This document shows, piece after piece, positions 5,965 through 6,491 of a stretch of 6,491 nucleotides of DNA. Positions within the stretch are counted from its first letter, which is position 1, and every line of letters starts with the position of its first letter. Position numbers and translations under genes: made by a program. Under the pieces are notes generated by a model. The model had not been told where the DNA came from. It made no database searches and worked only from the letters and a program-made list of their open reading frames with translations. The DNA is from an uncultured Actinomyces sp. (lineage in GTDB: Bacteria; Actinomycetota; Actinomycetes; Actinomycetales; Actinomycetaceae): contig CAJZFF010000103.1 of the NCBI GenBank assembly GCA_915069725.1, positions 1-6,491 of the forward strand, read 5' to 3'.

Positions 5965-6336
5965 CTACGCACTCTGCGTCAGCTCCGCGGCGCACCTGCG
6001 GGCCTGAACGTGAACGAACGCGATACCAGCAACCGTCTGAATCAGCATGATGGCCATGGGGATCAGGATCGAGATCGTCTCGGGCAGGACCGCCTGAATG
6101 GCGAAGAGGACAGCCGAGTCGAGGAGGACCACGCTCAGTCCCACAGTCGCCGCCGCGCACCGGGCCTGCATCGTGTACCAGTTGTCCTCCGAGCGCAGCG
6201 CGATCTCGTAGCGCACTCCCGCCCACGAGTTCGGTGGGAGCCTGCGCCGCGACATCCGACGCCCCAGCACCACGAGCAGGATGCCGGCCACGCTCAGGAT
6301 CAGGCTCATGAGTACGGAGAATGCTGTCTCAACCAT
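5965..6336 (-). CDS. Small SdpI-family membrane protein
   Basis: This 123-residue integral membrane protein has three likely transmembrane helices at about residues 4-25, 61-84 and 87-110. Between the first two lies a polar loop with a basic run RRMSRRR (26-32) and PPNSWAGVRYEIALRSEDNW (34-53). That loop resembles the N-x-x-x-G-x-R...L.S...W pattern of the SdpI/YhfL family. In Bacillus subtilis SdpI gives immunity to the SdpC toxin and signals its presence, but most small family members are uncharacterised and immunity cannot be assumed. ATG 6336 has a GAGGG six bases upstream. GATAAT (6353-6348, minus) resembles a -10 box but sits too close to the start to be convincing. The gene stands alone, converging on the PfpI-family gene. 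No sdpC or sdpR homologue is in the window. Confidence 0.75.
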   Translation of the reverse strand: MVETAFSVLMSLILSVAGILLVVLGRRMSRRRLPPNSWAGVRYEIALRSEDNWYTMQARCAAATVGLSVVLLDSAVLFAIQAVLPETISILIPMAIMLIQTVAGIAFVHVQARRCAAELTQSA

Positions 6337-6408
6337 CGATGTCCCTCATTATCCGTCGGACTGGTGGAGGTTCTCGGTTCCGGTGAGTTCTCTCTGAAGA
6401 GTACGCCG

Positions 6409-6478
6409 CGAGGACGCACGTTGGGGTTCGCGGCCGCACCGTGGGGGTGCAGTCGGCGGGCCCTGAGGTGCGTCCTCG
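6409..6478. repeat. Repeat block B: 70-bp element bounded by 11-bp inverted repeats
   Basis: CGAGGACGCAC (6409-6419) is a perfect inverted match to GTGCGTCCTCG (6468-6478). A GCAGTCG at 6449-6455 sits at the same distance from the right end as in block A, where GCAGTCG is at 2806 and the element ends at 2835. The left-end-to-GCAGTCG distance is 40 here and 39 there. So blocks A (69 bp, 2767-2835) and B (70 bp) share layout as well as ends. It lies upstream of the SdpI-like gene, between it and whatever is beyond the right edge. Function is unknown; it may be a mobile-derived or REP-like intergenic repeat. Confidence 0.6.
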
Positions 6479-6491
6479 TGGCTCGATGTAG

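Overview
The window reads as chromosomal DNA from a high-GC Gram-positive bacterium (Actinomycetota). The GC-rich codon use, GTG starts, GGAGG-type ribosome sites and the lutAB and GH13_5 amylase sequences fit an Actinomyces-like member of the Actinomycetaceae. That placement is inference; no rRNA or marker gene is present.

Layout. On the minus strand (1-2392) lie lutA and lutB, overlapping by ATGA, two iron-sulfur subunits of the LutABC/LldEFG lactate-oxidation system. lutB runs off the left edge, where lutC/lldG would be expected. From 2393 to 3256 there is about 860 bp with no convincing long gene. It holds a near-palindrome upstream of lutA, a 19-nt-periodic repeat block with long inverted arms, and a run of stem-loops including two abutting 9-bp hairpins. 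At 3257-3400 is a short gene with the best Shine-Dalgarno in the window. It encodes a very basic 47-residue peptide ending in a regular amphipathic helix and is followed by a terminator-like hairpin. A second repeat/hairpin block (3507-3628) precedes a cytoplasmic GH13 alpha-amylase gene (3659-5191). A DJ-1/PfpI-family gene (5302-5895) follows with its own likely promoter. It converges on a small SdpI-like membrane protein gene on the minus strand (5965-6336), and a strong hairpin lies between the two stops. A third copy of the repeat family closes the window (6409-6478).

How the genes relate. lutAB is a standard lactate-use operon. The amylase degrades alpha-1,4-glucans inside the cell. The DJ-1-like protein probably has a repair or stress role. 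Apart from lutAB these look like independent transcription units separated by hairpins and repeats. The most novel candidates are the 47-residue cationic peptide gene and the dispersed intergenic repeat with the core GRGGACRYACK, seen in three intergenic places and built from roughly 19-nt units.
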